DNA of 64,000 nucleotides from Hygrocybe punicea. Taxonomy: Eukaryota > Basidiomycota > Agaricomycetes > Agaricales > Hygrophoraceae. A model generated the notes under the pieces. It did no database searches, had not been told where the DNA came from, and saw nothing but the letters and a program-made list of their open reading frames with translations. The DNA lies in assembly GCA_963556145.1 (NCBI GenBank), contig OY744473.1:2976001-3040000 (forward strand), given 5' to 3'. The number at the start of each line of letters is the position of its first letter. The first letter of the stretch is position 1. The position numbers and the translations under genes are program-made. Shown piece after piece: positions 12,167-22,559 of this stretch.

Positions 12167-12668
12167 TAGTGTTGCCGAAGTTCAGTTCGGTCCAGTTCTG
12201 ACCCTTTTTGGTGGAACCGCGAACTGAACTTCGGGTCCAGTTTGGTGCATGGCCAAACCCGGACCCAGACAGCGTCAAACCGTCTCTCTGCGTTCAGTCT
12301 GGGTTCAGACGTGGTCTGAAACCCAGACCGAGGTGGGCTCACCCCGTCCGTTCTCCTTGCGAATGGCAGGCACATATCAATAGATACGGCGCTGCACTTC
12401 ACGAGGTAGATGGGTGCTCGGGAGCCCTCCGGTGTCCCCAAGGGATGTGGAGAGACGGGGGGTCTTGTCCCATGGTCCCTGCATGGCATTGCTGGTGCTG
12501 CTGCTGCCAACCGTTGTCCTCATCAGGATGGTGGTATGGTTGTGGTGGTGTTGCTGCCATGGCTGCTGCTGTCGCCATTGCTGCTGCCGCTGCTGCTGTT
12601 GTCACCGTTGTTGCTGCCGCTGTTGCTGCTGCTGCCGGCACTGCTGCTGTTGTTCTCTTCGGGTGCAT
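12167..12668. mobile_element. Non-autonomous hAT (family 1), first half of a split copy
   Basis: TAGTGTTGCCGAAGTTCAG ... is the reverse complement of the right end of the 7320-8614 element, followed by the same GCTGCT/GGTTGC repeat interior. It is preceded by gtctagag (12159-12166). The partner half ends at 29319 and is followed by gtctggag (29320-29327): an 8-bp duplication with one mismatch. The 16.2-kb composite transposon lies between the halves. Confidence 0.85.
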
Positions 12669-12682
12669 CAGGAAAAACACTA

Positions 12683-12860
12683 TAGCTCTGAGACACTCTT
12701 GGAGTGTGTCAGAGTGTGTTAGTGTGTGTCAGAGTGCTCAGAGCACCAGAGTTCTTAGAGTGACCTAGAACGGTCTGAAAGCACAGTGGCTGGCTATTTT
12801 GCATTGAGAGTGTTCTGGGACACTCTGAGGTACTCTGAGGAAGGTCCTCAGAGCATCATA
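12683..12860. repeat. Left subterminal repeats of the composite transposon
   Basis: Clustered short words ctctgag, gtgtcagagtg, cactctgag and cagagc in both orientations, mirrored by the right end at about 28796-28850. Such subterminal arrays are typical transposase-binding regions of CACTA/Plavaka-like elements. Confidence 0.6.
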
Positions 12861-13191
12861 AAGAGCTCTTAGACGTATATGTTTTGATTTATTGCTGTTC
12901 TACAGTGCTCTGAATTGCTCTGGTTATGTTCAAAATACTCCAAATAGCATTAAAAATATACATAAATGAGTGATAATAGCTGGTGTGAAATGCAAAAGCA
13001 ATGCAAAAGAAATGCAAAAGAAATGCAAAAGAAACACAAATGGGCCATTCAAGTTGACAGTAAAATGGAAATGGAGACGTAGACGTAGAGGGGTGGTGAA
13101 TAGACTGACAAGGTTATGAAATTGAGCCTGTAGCTGTAAAAGTCAATCAGACATCGATAGTTTATACAAAGAACAATAACTTGCATAGCGT
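12861..13191. other. Spacer with short tandem repeat
   Basis: AT-rich. It contains about four copies of an 11-mer (atgcaaaagaa) at about 12990-13035. No gene recognised. Confidence 0.5.
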
Positions 13192-15081
13192 CTACCTTGC
13201 AGTGGCAGACTGCTCCAGCTGGTCAAAATCAATGTCCATCAAGTCCATGTTTTCAATGGCATCATCGAGAATTGGAGCATTCTTGACATTGTTCCTAAAA
13301 GAGTATGGTCAGATCTATATGATTTCATAGTTTGAAACAAAGACGCTTGCTTCTTTGCAGTCCAGGTCGGTGACTTTGCCTTCAATGTATTCCATGTTGA
13401 ACGATGATGAGCATATCTATAAAAAGGGAGATATTAGACATGGACATAATGTCTATAAAATAAATCACCTTAAGCTTGCTGCTTCATGGCTGAATTGCAC
13501 ATTGAGGTGCGACCCGCTTGCCCACTCCATCAGTGCATTTTCAATCTGCCAACAGATGAAAATGTATTTGAGCACAGCATAAGTGAAGGAGACACACTGC
13601 AGTTACTACTAGGATAATGATTTCCTCACGGATCTTCTTCAGCTCCATCATTTTGCGGTAAGCTTGAATGTCGGCCTTGCCCTTTCCAAACCACTGATTC
13701 CTGATCATGTCACCGATGATTGCATGACTGAATGGCTCATTGTTGACAACCGTACGTTTCTGTTTCAACAATTCTAGGTTAGTATTGTATAGCAGGTTAT
13801 AGATACCTGGGCCATATACCATAACATCAACTTCACCACGTGCAAACTTGCATCCCTGTAAAAGCCAACGTGCTGCCTCCTCTATATCCGCCTTCGACAT
13901 CTGGCCAGGAATTCCAAAGTAGCCTGCAATACCAGTCTTCGCTTTTGCCTTCAGATCGCCACGTAGACCGGTGATCGCATAACCCACCTAAGATAAGATC
14001 AGCTCCATATAATAGCAGAAAACGACAAAATAAACTCAAACATATTCCATAAGATTGTCTTGAAGATCATCGTTATTCTGCACCCTGTCTAGAGTACTTT
14101 GAAAACTATCACTGTCCTTTGCAGTGTACTGAATGGACTCCAAGACAAACTTATCCTTATCATTGGGAAATGCATCAGACAATGCAATGCGCTCCCTTGC
14201 GGTAGATTTGCTTGCAGTAGCCAGACGAAAACTCCTAGGAGTAAAGTCATTCTTACTGAGCTTATCTCGTCGTCCTGACATGGTCGATGTAATGGATCCT
14301 GCGGCAACGGATGCAGAGCGACGAGTAGATTGCTTGCTCCTTTTAGTTGGCTTGATCCCGTCTTGATCCTGGATACTAATCTGTAACTTATTATCAGCTA
14401 GGCACCACTAATAATGAGGGGGAAAAAGTGCACACCCCATTTCCCAAATCATCATCCTTTGGACCATCATCTAAGTCATCCTCATTAGGTATATTGTCAT
14501 CAAGATGATCCTGGTTGCCTGGAAGCAGATTAAGTGAGCATCACAATTTGCTGTAGTGGTTAGTATAACAACTCACTATCATCACCATTGTCCATCTCTG
14601 GGACATCATCGAATATTGCATCCAGATCTTCTTCATCTTCATCTAAGATTACAGTCCTTTTACGCCTTTTGGAGGTGTTGTTGTTGCCATTGGAGGAATT
14701 GTCGGTGTTATCAGCCTCCTCAGCTGCCATCATCTCAGTGTTATGTTTACGTACAACTGCAGTGGTGGCCAATTAAAATAAAGTCTGAAATTAATATGGC
14801 TTATGTTCATCCTGCTGCTCCTGCAACGCAGCTGCTCTGTGGGCTTTTCTCTTGGCAGAAAGCTCCATCAATAGCTTCTCTTCAGCAGCAGACAGACCAC
14901 CAGTGGATAAGGAAGCAGGAGGTTCAATCTCAGAGCCACCTTGATTACCTTTGCTTTTGGGCTTTGATTTTGAACGAGTCTTTGAGGTGGGAGCTGAGGC
15001 TGTCACTGAGCTGGGCTTCTTCCCATTGGTTGAAGATGACCCCTTGGAAGTCCTAGAGGAGGTGCCACGTTTTTTTGCCAT
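13192..15081 (-). CDS. DUF6532-like protein, transposon cargo
   Basis: Start at 15081: MAKKRGTSSRTSKGSSS, a basic Ser/Lys-rich region, then an acidic nuclear-type linker (RKRTVILDEDEEDLDAIFDD, about 14580-14690). The folded core is spread over exons 14281-13355: STARERIALSDAFPNDKDKFV, YFGIPGQMSKADIEEAARWLL, KRTVVNNEPFSHAIIGDMI, RNQWFGKGKADIQAYRK, IENALMEWASGSHL. It ends DFDQLEQSATAR with the stop at 13192. The core resembles the Agaricomycete-specific domain DUF6532, whose function is unknown. Introns have normal GT-AG ends and no disabling mutation was seen. A chromatin or DNA-associated role would be speculation. Confidence 0.65.
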
Positions 15082-15184
15082 GACAAGATACAAAGGAAGA
15101 CGGTGGTGGAAAGAGCAAAGAATGAATATCAACGATTACGTGGCATATATAAACAAACAAACAAGTCTCTGTTAGCACTATATT

Positions 15185-18100
15185 CTATGACATGTATCCA
15201 TGGCCCATCCAACCATTCCTATCCTCAGCCCACATCTTCCCAGCATGATCAGAATGTAGAACAATAGATGCTCTAATACCCATATAGTGGAGATTAAAGT
15301 GAGTAATCCTACCGGAGGGGAAAAGTGCCATGTCTCCATTTTGCAAACATAACACTAAGCCTGGCTCCAGCAAGCACAGCTCTCCACCTACATGTTCACC
15401 TATGACAAGAACTAGGCATGTGCGTAGGTCCTTGATGTCACAGTGGCAGCGTGTGACAACATTGATATTGAGAACAAACCCGCCAAATGGATGAACAGGT
15501 GAAGCCACCTTCCCTGGGAGAACATCAGCAAATATGGCCAAGTCTTCATAAACATCAGGAAGCCGTTCAAGTAACTGAAATGATTACATTAGCATATATC
15601 AATAACATAAAACAATGTAAACCTGGCATGTACCTTTTCTTCAACCCACAGGAAGAACTCCTCAAACGAAATGCAAAGGTTCTCATACTCCCTGGTGTGT
15701 TCCATGAGTTCCTTTGAAACACGTGGGACTAGTTGATAATAGTTGGTCTTGGAGCATCCTTTGCATCTAAGGAAGTGAGGATGCACATCAGGCGGAGCAC
15801 CTTCTCCCTAGTTGGAGGTGTTAGTTCCTTTATATAATTGGGGCCCTGCAAAACAGGTACTACTCACTCGTGTTCCGTTCCGCATGTACATGTCGCAGTG
15901 GATTGCCAGAAATTTGTGCCCTTTTGGAGTGGCAGAACTATCGGTATAAACGAGAGAAGAGCCACTTTCAACTAATAAAGCATTTCGTATGTTGCGTTCC
16001 AATGAGGAACGCATCTGCAGCGGCATATCTCCCCAGACAAAAACATTTACTGAGCCATCCAAGCAATTAAGTCGGACCTCTTTCCTGTAAGGAAATGTAC
16101 ATTAGTTAGTAGACTGGGAATTCTCAAGAACACACAGACTGATCAAAAATTTTCTCATCCATAACCACATAACTACCTTCCTTCTTTCCGCCGTCGTCAT
16201 CATAGAGCTCCGATACCTAACAAAAGAACATCAAATATGCAGCTCTAATATCAGATTCAAAACACCATACCATGCGGGCAAAGTCAATACTGTCCGATGG
16301 CACGCGTGCATGGCTTGCATAAGCCCTTTGCATATCCATCCATTCACTCCTCTCATCATCATCACATGGATAAGGTATCTTCCTATTCTGCTCAGCATCT
16401 ATGTCAAATCAGGTGTCAAGTACCATGTAGTCCCGCCGTTTGCGATCGGGAAACCGAAATGTATCAGTAGGAGGAGGGGCTGGCATGTCATTGTCGCTGT
16501 CAAGCGGCCTATCGTGCTGCAGTTGAGCATCGTCACAATTCTGGATATCACTGTCACTCCCAGATTCTGAGAACGGTGATGGCGGACATGTGGACATATC
16601 AGAACAGCTTGATGACGCATGGGACATGAGAAGATTCTGATTGATAACATGAAGGGACACAGGGTCATCTGCTGGTTCCAGAGGCTCCAGGCACTCTGCC
16701 CAGATCGGCCGGTTTCTAGTCAATGACACAAAAGAACTGGTGACCTTAATATACAAATCGCAATAAAAATGAAGCACTTACTGCCTTCTAATGCTGTCAA
16801 AAAACTTGTCTGAATCGTCCAAGTTGCTACAGTCTATGTCTCCAGTTAAACCTAAGTCCTTGAGAAGTGAACGGGAGAACATGGTCGACATCGTCAAGGG
16901 AATCTGACGACGTAGGTAGTCAATCAACGGAATCAGGCGACCGATTATATCCTGTCCCATGTCCGTATCTAAGATAACAGTTAGAGCAAGAATCACTGAG
17001 ATCAAGAAGACTCACCTGGGTTAGGCCAGCGAAGTGCGTTACATACAGCTGAAATCTCATCAACATTCATACAGCCAATCTGAACTCGTTTTTTTTTGGC
17101 CGCTATAACCATCAGCAAGTAGATAGTTCCTATAATATGATGTTAGAGACCAACAACAGTGAGATAGATAGGGTGTGCCTCATACCTGCCCCAGCGATCG
17201 AGGCATATTTCATGCCGATTCCGACCCATTTCCAAAATGTAGATGGCTGAGGCGCACCATCCATGCCATCTATGCAGTCACGAAAGACAGCATCCACTGA
17301 TTTTAGGCCATTGATCTGCATAACGCTGCCGAAATTCCTTTGAGAACGGTAAAAGATAGCAACAGGACGTACCTGTCTGCCTTTGCCGCCAGCTGCAGCA
17401 TATTAATCATCGTCACAAATTCTAACCCTGCAGCTATTTCAAGGCTCTGTTTGCATCAAACCACAAGTGACTGCAAGGAGTTTGTCACGAAAGCGCCGTT
17501 CTCATCGATCCATTTCTGCCCCTTCACCATCGTCTTCATCGACTCAATCCACCTTTGGGTTAGTGGATGCAAAATATTGCTCAAAGCACCTTGTGCTAAG
17601 TTTGAGACAGCCTCAGCAGCCCGCTCTCCTACGGCGCAAGCAGGCTCATCCATAACCTCCCAACCTTCACCTTCGCTTTCGTCAGCCTTGGCCTGCTTTT
17701 TCTTCCCTTTCCTTGGTTTTGCCTTTTTCCTATGCTTCACACCTCCGCGTTTGCAATGGCCTGCTACAGCCATGCCCACCCCACCACCGGCCGCTAGTGA
17801 TGGTACAGTTTGGTTCTGAACCTGGGTTCGAACCTGAACCGAACCTTAGGTTCAGTTCAAGGTTCAGTCAAGGACAGAATCTTGTGAACCTGGTTCGAAC
17901 TGGTTCGAACCTGAACCTAATCTTTCACATATTAGTCTAATTTCTGCTGAGTAGAGACTTAGTTTTGGTCCAACTATTTACTGACTTGAAATTTCAGCAC
18001 CATTAATAACAGAATCTAGATTAGTTAGAGTTTATACGGTTGCAATGAGTGCTTCTGTAACATGAATATTTGCAAACTTAAATATATTTTAAAATGTAAA

Positions 18101-19171
18101 GTTGAAATTCAGCCTAGGATGCCATGTTGTGTGATTCAGTTATACTGATTGCAAGTTAAAATACAGCAAAACATTTGCAATGACCATCTGAACAGTTGTC
18201 CAGGATATTTCATGCTTACTGTGCTTCAGACACATCTAACACAAGATTCTATTGATTCATTCACAGTGAACGTGGACACAGTACATGTAATTGAAGAGTC
18301 AAACCATTAGCACAACAACAATGTAGAGTGGTAGGAAATAAAGAAAAAATTTGGATTGAGAAAATTGATTAGCTAGTATACTTGTATTTTCACAGGTTCA
18401 GTTCAGGTTCAGCCTGGCCTGAACCTGAACTGAACCTATCTGAACCTGAACCAAAGGTTCAGTTCAAGGTTCAGCATATGAGCTGAACCGAACCTCAGGT
18501 TCAGTTCAAGGTTCAGAATTTTTTGGCCTGAACCGAACCGAACTGAACCTGACCATCACTACCCGCTGCAGCCATGCCCACCCCACCATAAGGATCCAGG
18601 TCCCGCCGGTCCCCAACTCGTTTCAACCGTCGTAGCGCAGATCGTTCCAATTGGTTTTGTGATGCAGGTAAGATGGCTTCAACATCATTTGGGTTTGAGT
18701 TCACGACGTTTGCATTCACGTTCAAGTTCGTGAGATTAGCAATGTCCCCGCTGAGTCTCACAGGGTTGGCATCAAGGTTTCTGGGGAAGGAAGTGTTCGG
18801 CTGGTGCCAGTTCAAGTCAAGAAGGAATGACTCAGTTGAATGAATGTACGCACCATATCTCCAGCAGTTTGGGCCTGAGCCCCACGATCAATGTCTTGCT
18901 GACTGAGATGAGAGCTACATGCAGATCCAGGAATTAAAGAGCTCGGTGGTGTTTCAAGTTGAGGAGTAGCAAGGGGAGCCAGATACGCCAGGGAGGGAGT
19001 AGCAAGGGGAGCCGGATATGCAAGGGAGGGAGTTGCGGATGCTCATGAGTGAGACTCTATTTTCTTATAAAGGGTTAAAATGTCAAGTGGAAGACTGCCA
19101 GCGCACTGATCCAGGTAGTTAAGCAGGCACAGAGCCTCCTTTTGTGAGAGATCCAGCAGAATACGCTGCAT
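15185..19171 (-). CDS. TET/JBP-type 2-oxoglutarate/Fe(II) dioxygenase (5' part disrupted)
   Basis: Predicted to oxidise methylpyrimidines in DNA. Near the C-terminus (15541-15185) the catalytic fold reads HCDIKD (HxD iron ligands), EHVGGELCLLEPG, NGDMALFPSG, THFNLHYMGIRASIVLHSD (distal His and 2-oxoglutarate-binding Arg). Upstream exons give CKGCSKTNYYQLVP, GHKFLAIHCDMYMRNGT, a Ser/Asp-rich linker and a helical region (DAVFRDCIDGMDGAPQPSTFWKW at about 17190-17300; this and similar segments recur in agaric homologues). The N-terminal basic region starts MAVAGHCKRGG at 17773. The coding frame once extended to 19171 (MQRILLDLSQKEALCLLNYL) but is now cut by an in-frame TGA (19043-19045) and a hAT at 17795-18561. 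The ATG at 17773 or 17779 would still give a protein with the full catalytic domain. Confidence 0.75.
17795..18561. mobile_element. Non-autonomous hAT in the TET/JBP 5' exon
   Basis: TAGTGATGGTACAGTTTGG at the left and ...CTGACCATCACTA at the right are inverted repeats; the interior ends are GGTTCAGGTTCGAACC-rich. Flanks ccggccgc and cccgctgc match at 6 of 8 positions, consistent with an old 8-bp duplication. The flanking exon reads GGVGMAAAG on one side and GGVGMAVAG on the other, so the insertion lies in coding sequence. Length is 767 bp; with the duplication it shifts the frame. Confidence 0.75.
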
Positions 19172-19213
19172 GAAGCGTGTTGAAGTACCGGACGGTTCCG
19201 GTTAGTTGTCCAA

Positions 19214-19253
19214 AAAAGGTGTCCATGTTATCGCTGTAACATAGACACCTTTT
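19214..19253. repeat. 17-bp inverted repeat (hairpin)
   Basis: AAAAGGTGTCCATGTTA and TAACATAGACACCTTTT around a 6-nt loop, one mismatch. It lies about 40 bases upstream of the original dioxygenase start. Confidence 0.75.
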
Positions 19254-19576
19254 CGGGAAACAACGTACCTGCATTTTTATGCTGCTGGTGCATACATACC
19301 CTTTTCATGGGATAAAGTTTCTTTCTTTTGTTCTAATCGTTTCAGTAATTAAAGCTTTGTCTACCATCCCCCTTCAACGAGCTGGGTCTCCCACTAGCAC
19401 AGCACGCTGATGTCCGATTAGATTCCTCATCATGTCCGACCTATTGTCCCCTTTTCAAGCTATGGAGGCTAGTTTGCTTTCATTATTCTCTATCGTTTTA
19501 TGCTGCTGGTGCGTACATACCCATTTGATGGGGTAAAGTTTCCTAATTGTTTCAGTAATACAGATTAGAAAACCTA

Positions 19577-19677
19577 TCCTCGAACTCTCGTTATCCTCTC
19601 TTGTTATCCTCGAACCCTTGTTATCCTTGAACTCTCGTTATCCTCGAACTCTCGTTATCCTCGAACTCTCGTTATCA
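19577..19677. repeat. 18-bp tandem minisatellite
   Basis: About five imperfect copies of ctcgaactctcgttatc(c). Confidence 0.8.
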
Positions 19678-20370
19678 CCTATTTTTTTCCCCTCCTGGTA
19701 GCCAACACAATACAAGCCTCGGGGACTGCGATGAGCCTACGTTGGGTTATTTTGCTGCCTCCGTGACTCACGGCCCTGGCATGCAGGCGCAATCAAACAG
19801 ACAGGCAATGTTGCCAATGCCATGTGGTATGTCTGGTCTGTTTCAAGTTAGAAAACCCCAAAAACCAACAAAAGGTCGTTCGTCATCACCCTTCACCTTT
19901 TCAACCTTCTTTTTCTTCACTTTCCAACAACAAAGCTGGGTCTTGTAGCAACACTTTTCTTTGGCTGGGCTTTTGTCGCCACTATCATCATCTTAGGTCC
20001 TGCGGCGATCCGTTGACCCTTGCCCGCTCGGGGGACCGCCGCTCCATAAACTGAGGTTTTTTTCATTTTGACTTTTTTGTGAGTGCCCCATTATCGTGTT
20101 CGTTCATATCTATATCTGACACGCTACACTACATCCTAGGAATTTCCCCCTGCTGGGTCAGGATTTGTGCTCAGTTTTCGCTGTAACATTACGTTCGCTA
20201 ACAGCCGCCGCTTGCATCTCCGATTTGTGGCAAAGGGCAGGGGTGGTATTCAAGCTACATAGATTGACGGCACACTTCAGTTTATCCTATCAGTCATCCC
20301 ATAAATAATTGAAAGGACAACTTCAGGAGAGCGTGATCTGAGTCATGATCAATCCGTTACCCGCAACATA

Positions 20371-22225
20371 ATGACAACTCTACAGACCTTCATCCCTGCC
20401 ATGCGCTTTCCTCTACCCCCTGAACATGAATTCAGAAAGACCCCCACATCAACCTCCACAGCGCCGTACAATCCCGGTATCCCGCAGCCGAATCAGGAAG
20501 GTCGTCCAGCTTTCATATTTCATGATCAATCCTTGGCGACACGCATGGTGGAATCCCTTGGAATCTACCTTCAAACTGCACCAGGCCAACATCTTGAACC
20601 TTCCATGATTCTCATTCAAACTATTGCTAGTCTGGGTATGTCCCTCAGGAATTTTCCTCTGGGCCACGAACCTACAACTAGTAACTTCTTCAGTCAAGCC
20701 TTCATCCCGATATGCCACGCTGTCGAAGCTGTGGATGCAAATCAGACACATCCAGAGGCCATCATTCAGTACACAGCTTATAATCAGACACCAGATGCTG
20801 TCTACCGTCCTTGTCAGGATGCTCCTCCCCAGCTCCACGTTGAGTTCAAGAGTTGGTCTGCGTTCTCATATCACGCTGAGAATATATTACACCTGGGCCA
20901 AAATTCTACCATTTTAGAGCTGGGTCCCACTGAAACAGGACATCGATTGATTATCTTCAAGGTGCTTGGGTCTCAATCTTGTATTGCTCCTCGGCATTCA
21001 TCATCACCATATCATTATATAGATTGGCATATCTATGCTGTCAGGAGCAACTAAGATCCCATATGCAGTTCTATTTGGTGGAGATCATTATATGCTCTTC
21101 ACACTTTGCCCAATCCCGGGGACCAAGCTGCATGGCCTCATTTGCTCCGACATTCTTTCCACCCTCAACTCCACACTGCCCTTTATGCCTATCATGGTTT
21201 TCTGCCTTTTGCATGCAGGCAACGTCAAGCCTCCGCAACACCTTGAAATCCCAGCCATTGACGTGCGTACGCCATTGTCCCGAACACGGTTGGCAGCGAA
21301 ACTGGCCACAAAGAATAGCCCTCAGGATGCTGGTTCTAATACGCTTTCTGCTGTACCCTCGACAACATTTTCCAGTGGAAGCATACTCTCCAAGGTCAGC
21401 TGCTTCTGTTTCTCAGCGTCTTCTAATTCTGAACACCTTTAGTCGGAAACTTTGCAGCTGACATTCGATCTGGAGCGCTTCAATCTAGCCATCTACAAGC
21501 TGAGCCGCCAGGAAGTGGCAGATCCTCCATGCCAAACTGAGCTCAGTTCATGTACTTTTGACTCCAGCGTTGCAGTTCTTTGGTTCCAAGCCATTGTCCC
21601 AGCCATTGTCCACTGTGTGGGAATTATATCCACTTTTCTGCAGTCACTTCTGAGGCATCTAAAAGACCCACCATGCTGCGAACTATGTATGACGACGTTT
21701 CTGGGGAGTGGGTCTGTTGGGAATGTGTTCAGAGGGCACTACGGCGACGTGCTAACAGATGACATTGTTGCAAAAGTTGCTATGCAAGAGCCGTCACGGG
21801 CACTTCTACGCCACGAAGCCAAAATGTATGCGACCCTCTCAGCACTGCAGGGCACTGCAATACCCATAGTGTATGGCCTATTTATTGGCAAAAATGTTAA
21901 CGTGCTCGTTATGCGTCACGCAGGGGAAGCTATCTCCTCATTTTCCGAGCTTTCGATCTGCCAATGGTACATGGTTTCTATTCTGTTGGGTGGACATATT
22001 ATTGATGTTGTTCTCCCCATTTGGACCATGATACAGACCATTCATACCGCCGGCGTCAGCCATCAGGACTTACGGCCTGACAATATTAGTTTATCAACAA
22101 CAGGCGGTGTTCAAATACTCGACTTCTCACATGCTATTCTCCACGACTGCATGGGCATTAGAGAATGCACTGAGCTTCAGACAGCGAGGCAGGTGTTGGA
22201 CATTGGACATTCTCAATTGTTGTGA
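20371..22225 (+). CDS. Protein-kinase-like protein, transposon cargo
   Basis: Exon 1 starts MTTLQTFIPAMRFPLPPE. An intron (20962-21023) joins HRLIIFK to IGISMLSGATKIPYAVLF, and a second (about 21394-21442) joins SGSILSK to SETLQLTFDLERF. The C-terminal half has kinase-fold landmarks: FLGSGSVGNVF (Gly-rich loop), DIVAKVAM (Lys), LLRHEAKMY (helix-C Glu), HTAGVSHQDLRPDNISL (catalytic loop HxDLxxxN) and ILDFSHA (DFG position altered to DFS). Another short intron may lie at about 21970-22032. The N-terminal 430 residues are not recognised. Many agaric kinase-like proteins of this type are of unknown function. The gene is inside the composite transposon and looks intact. Confidence 0.7.
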
Positions 22226-22419
22226 TGTTCGCTGTTGCGATTCCACATTAGGTATACATGTTATCCCTGTTCAACCTTTTGTAGCTTGTTGGTTTTCTGA
22301 CTCCACCTTTTATCTGTCTAGTTCTCTTGTAGCATGACAGGCTATTAGTCTCTAACGTCGTATGCTGTCCTTATTGTCCGTAATCAGTTCTTGGGGCACG
22401 TTGGAGTAGTGGGACCTGG

Positions 22420-22433
22420 CAGTCACGTGACTG
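22420..22433. repeat. 14-bp perfect palindrome in TRIM LTR
   Basis: CAGTCACGTGACTG centred on the E-box CACGTG; repeated in the right LTR. It could serve as a bHLH binding site (inference). Confidence 0.7.
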
Positions 22434-22535
22434 GGTTCCCACGGTTGACCTAGTTAGTAGCCTTCCTGATGTAGTAGAGAGACCGATTCCTATCCTATCC
22501 AGTCGACTTCCACCTCGAGTCCTGCGTGAGCCCCC

Positions 22536-22559
22536 GGAGAGGTACCTCGGTACCTCTCC
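22536..22559. repeat. 11-bp inverted repeat at LTR 3' end
   Basis: GGAGAGGTACC / GGTACCTCTCC around a 2-nt loop, directly before the LTR terminus; present in both LTRs. Confidence 0.75.

Larger units (their letters stand above)
19172..20370. other. Intergenic region between divergent cargo genes
   Basis: Upstream of both the dioxygenase and the kinase-like gene, so both promoters should lie here. It includes a hairpin (19214-19253), a tandem minisatellite (19577-19677) and two copies of a roughly 48-bp segment (ttttatgctgctggtg..., about 19275-19322 and 19497-19544). No coding sequence is supported. Confidence 0.5.

Noticed and set aside
12660..12690. CATCAGGAAAAACACTA read as a right end of a hAT (ends in AACACTA)
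   Set aside because: Its exact reverse complement at 28898-28916 together with matching subterminal repeats shows it is the TIR of the 16.2-kb composite; no 8-bp duplication fits a hAT end here.
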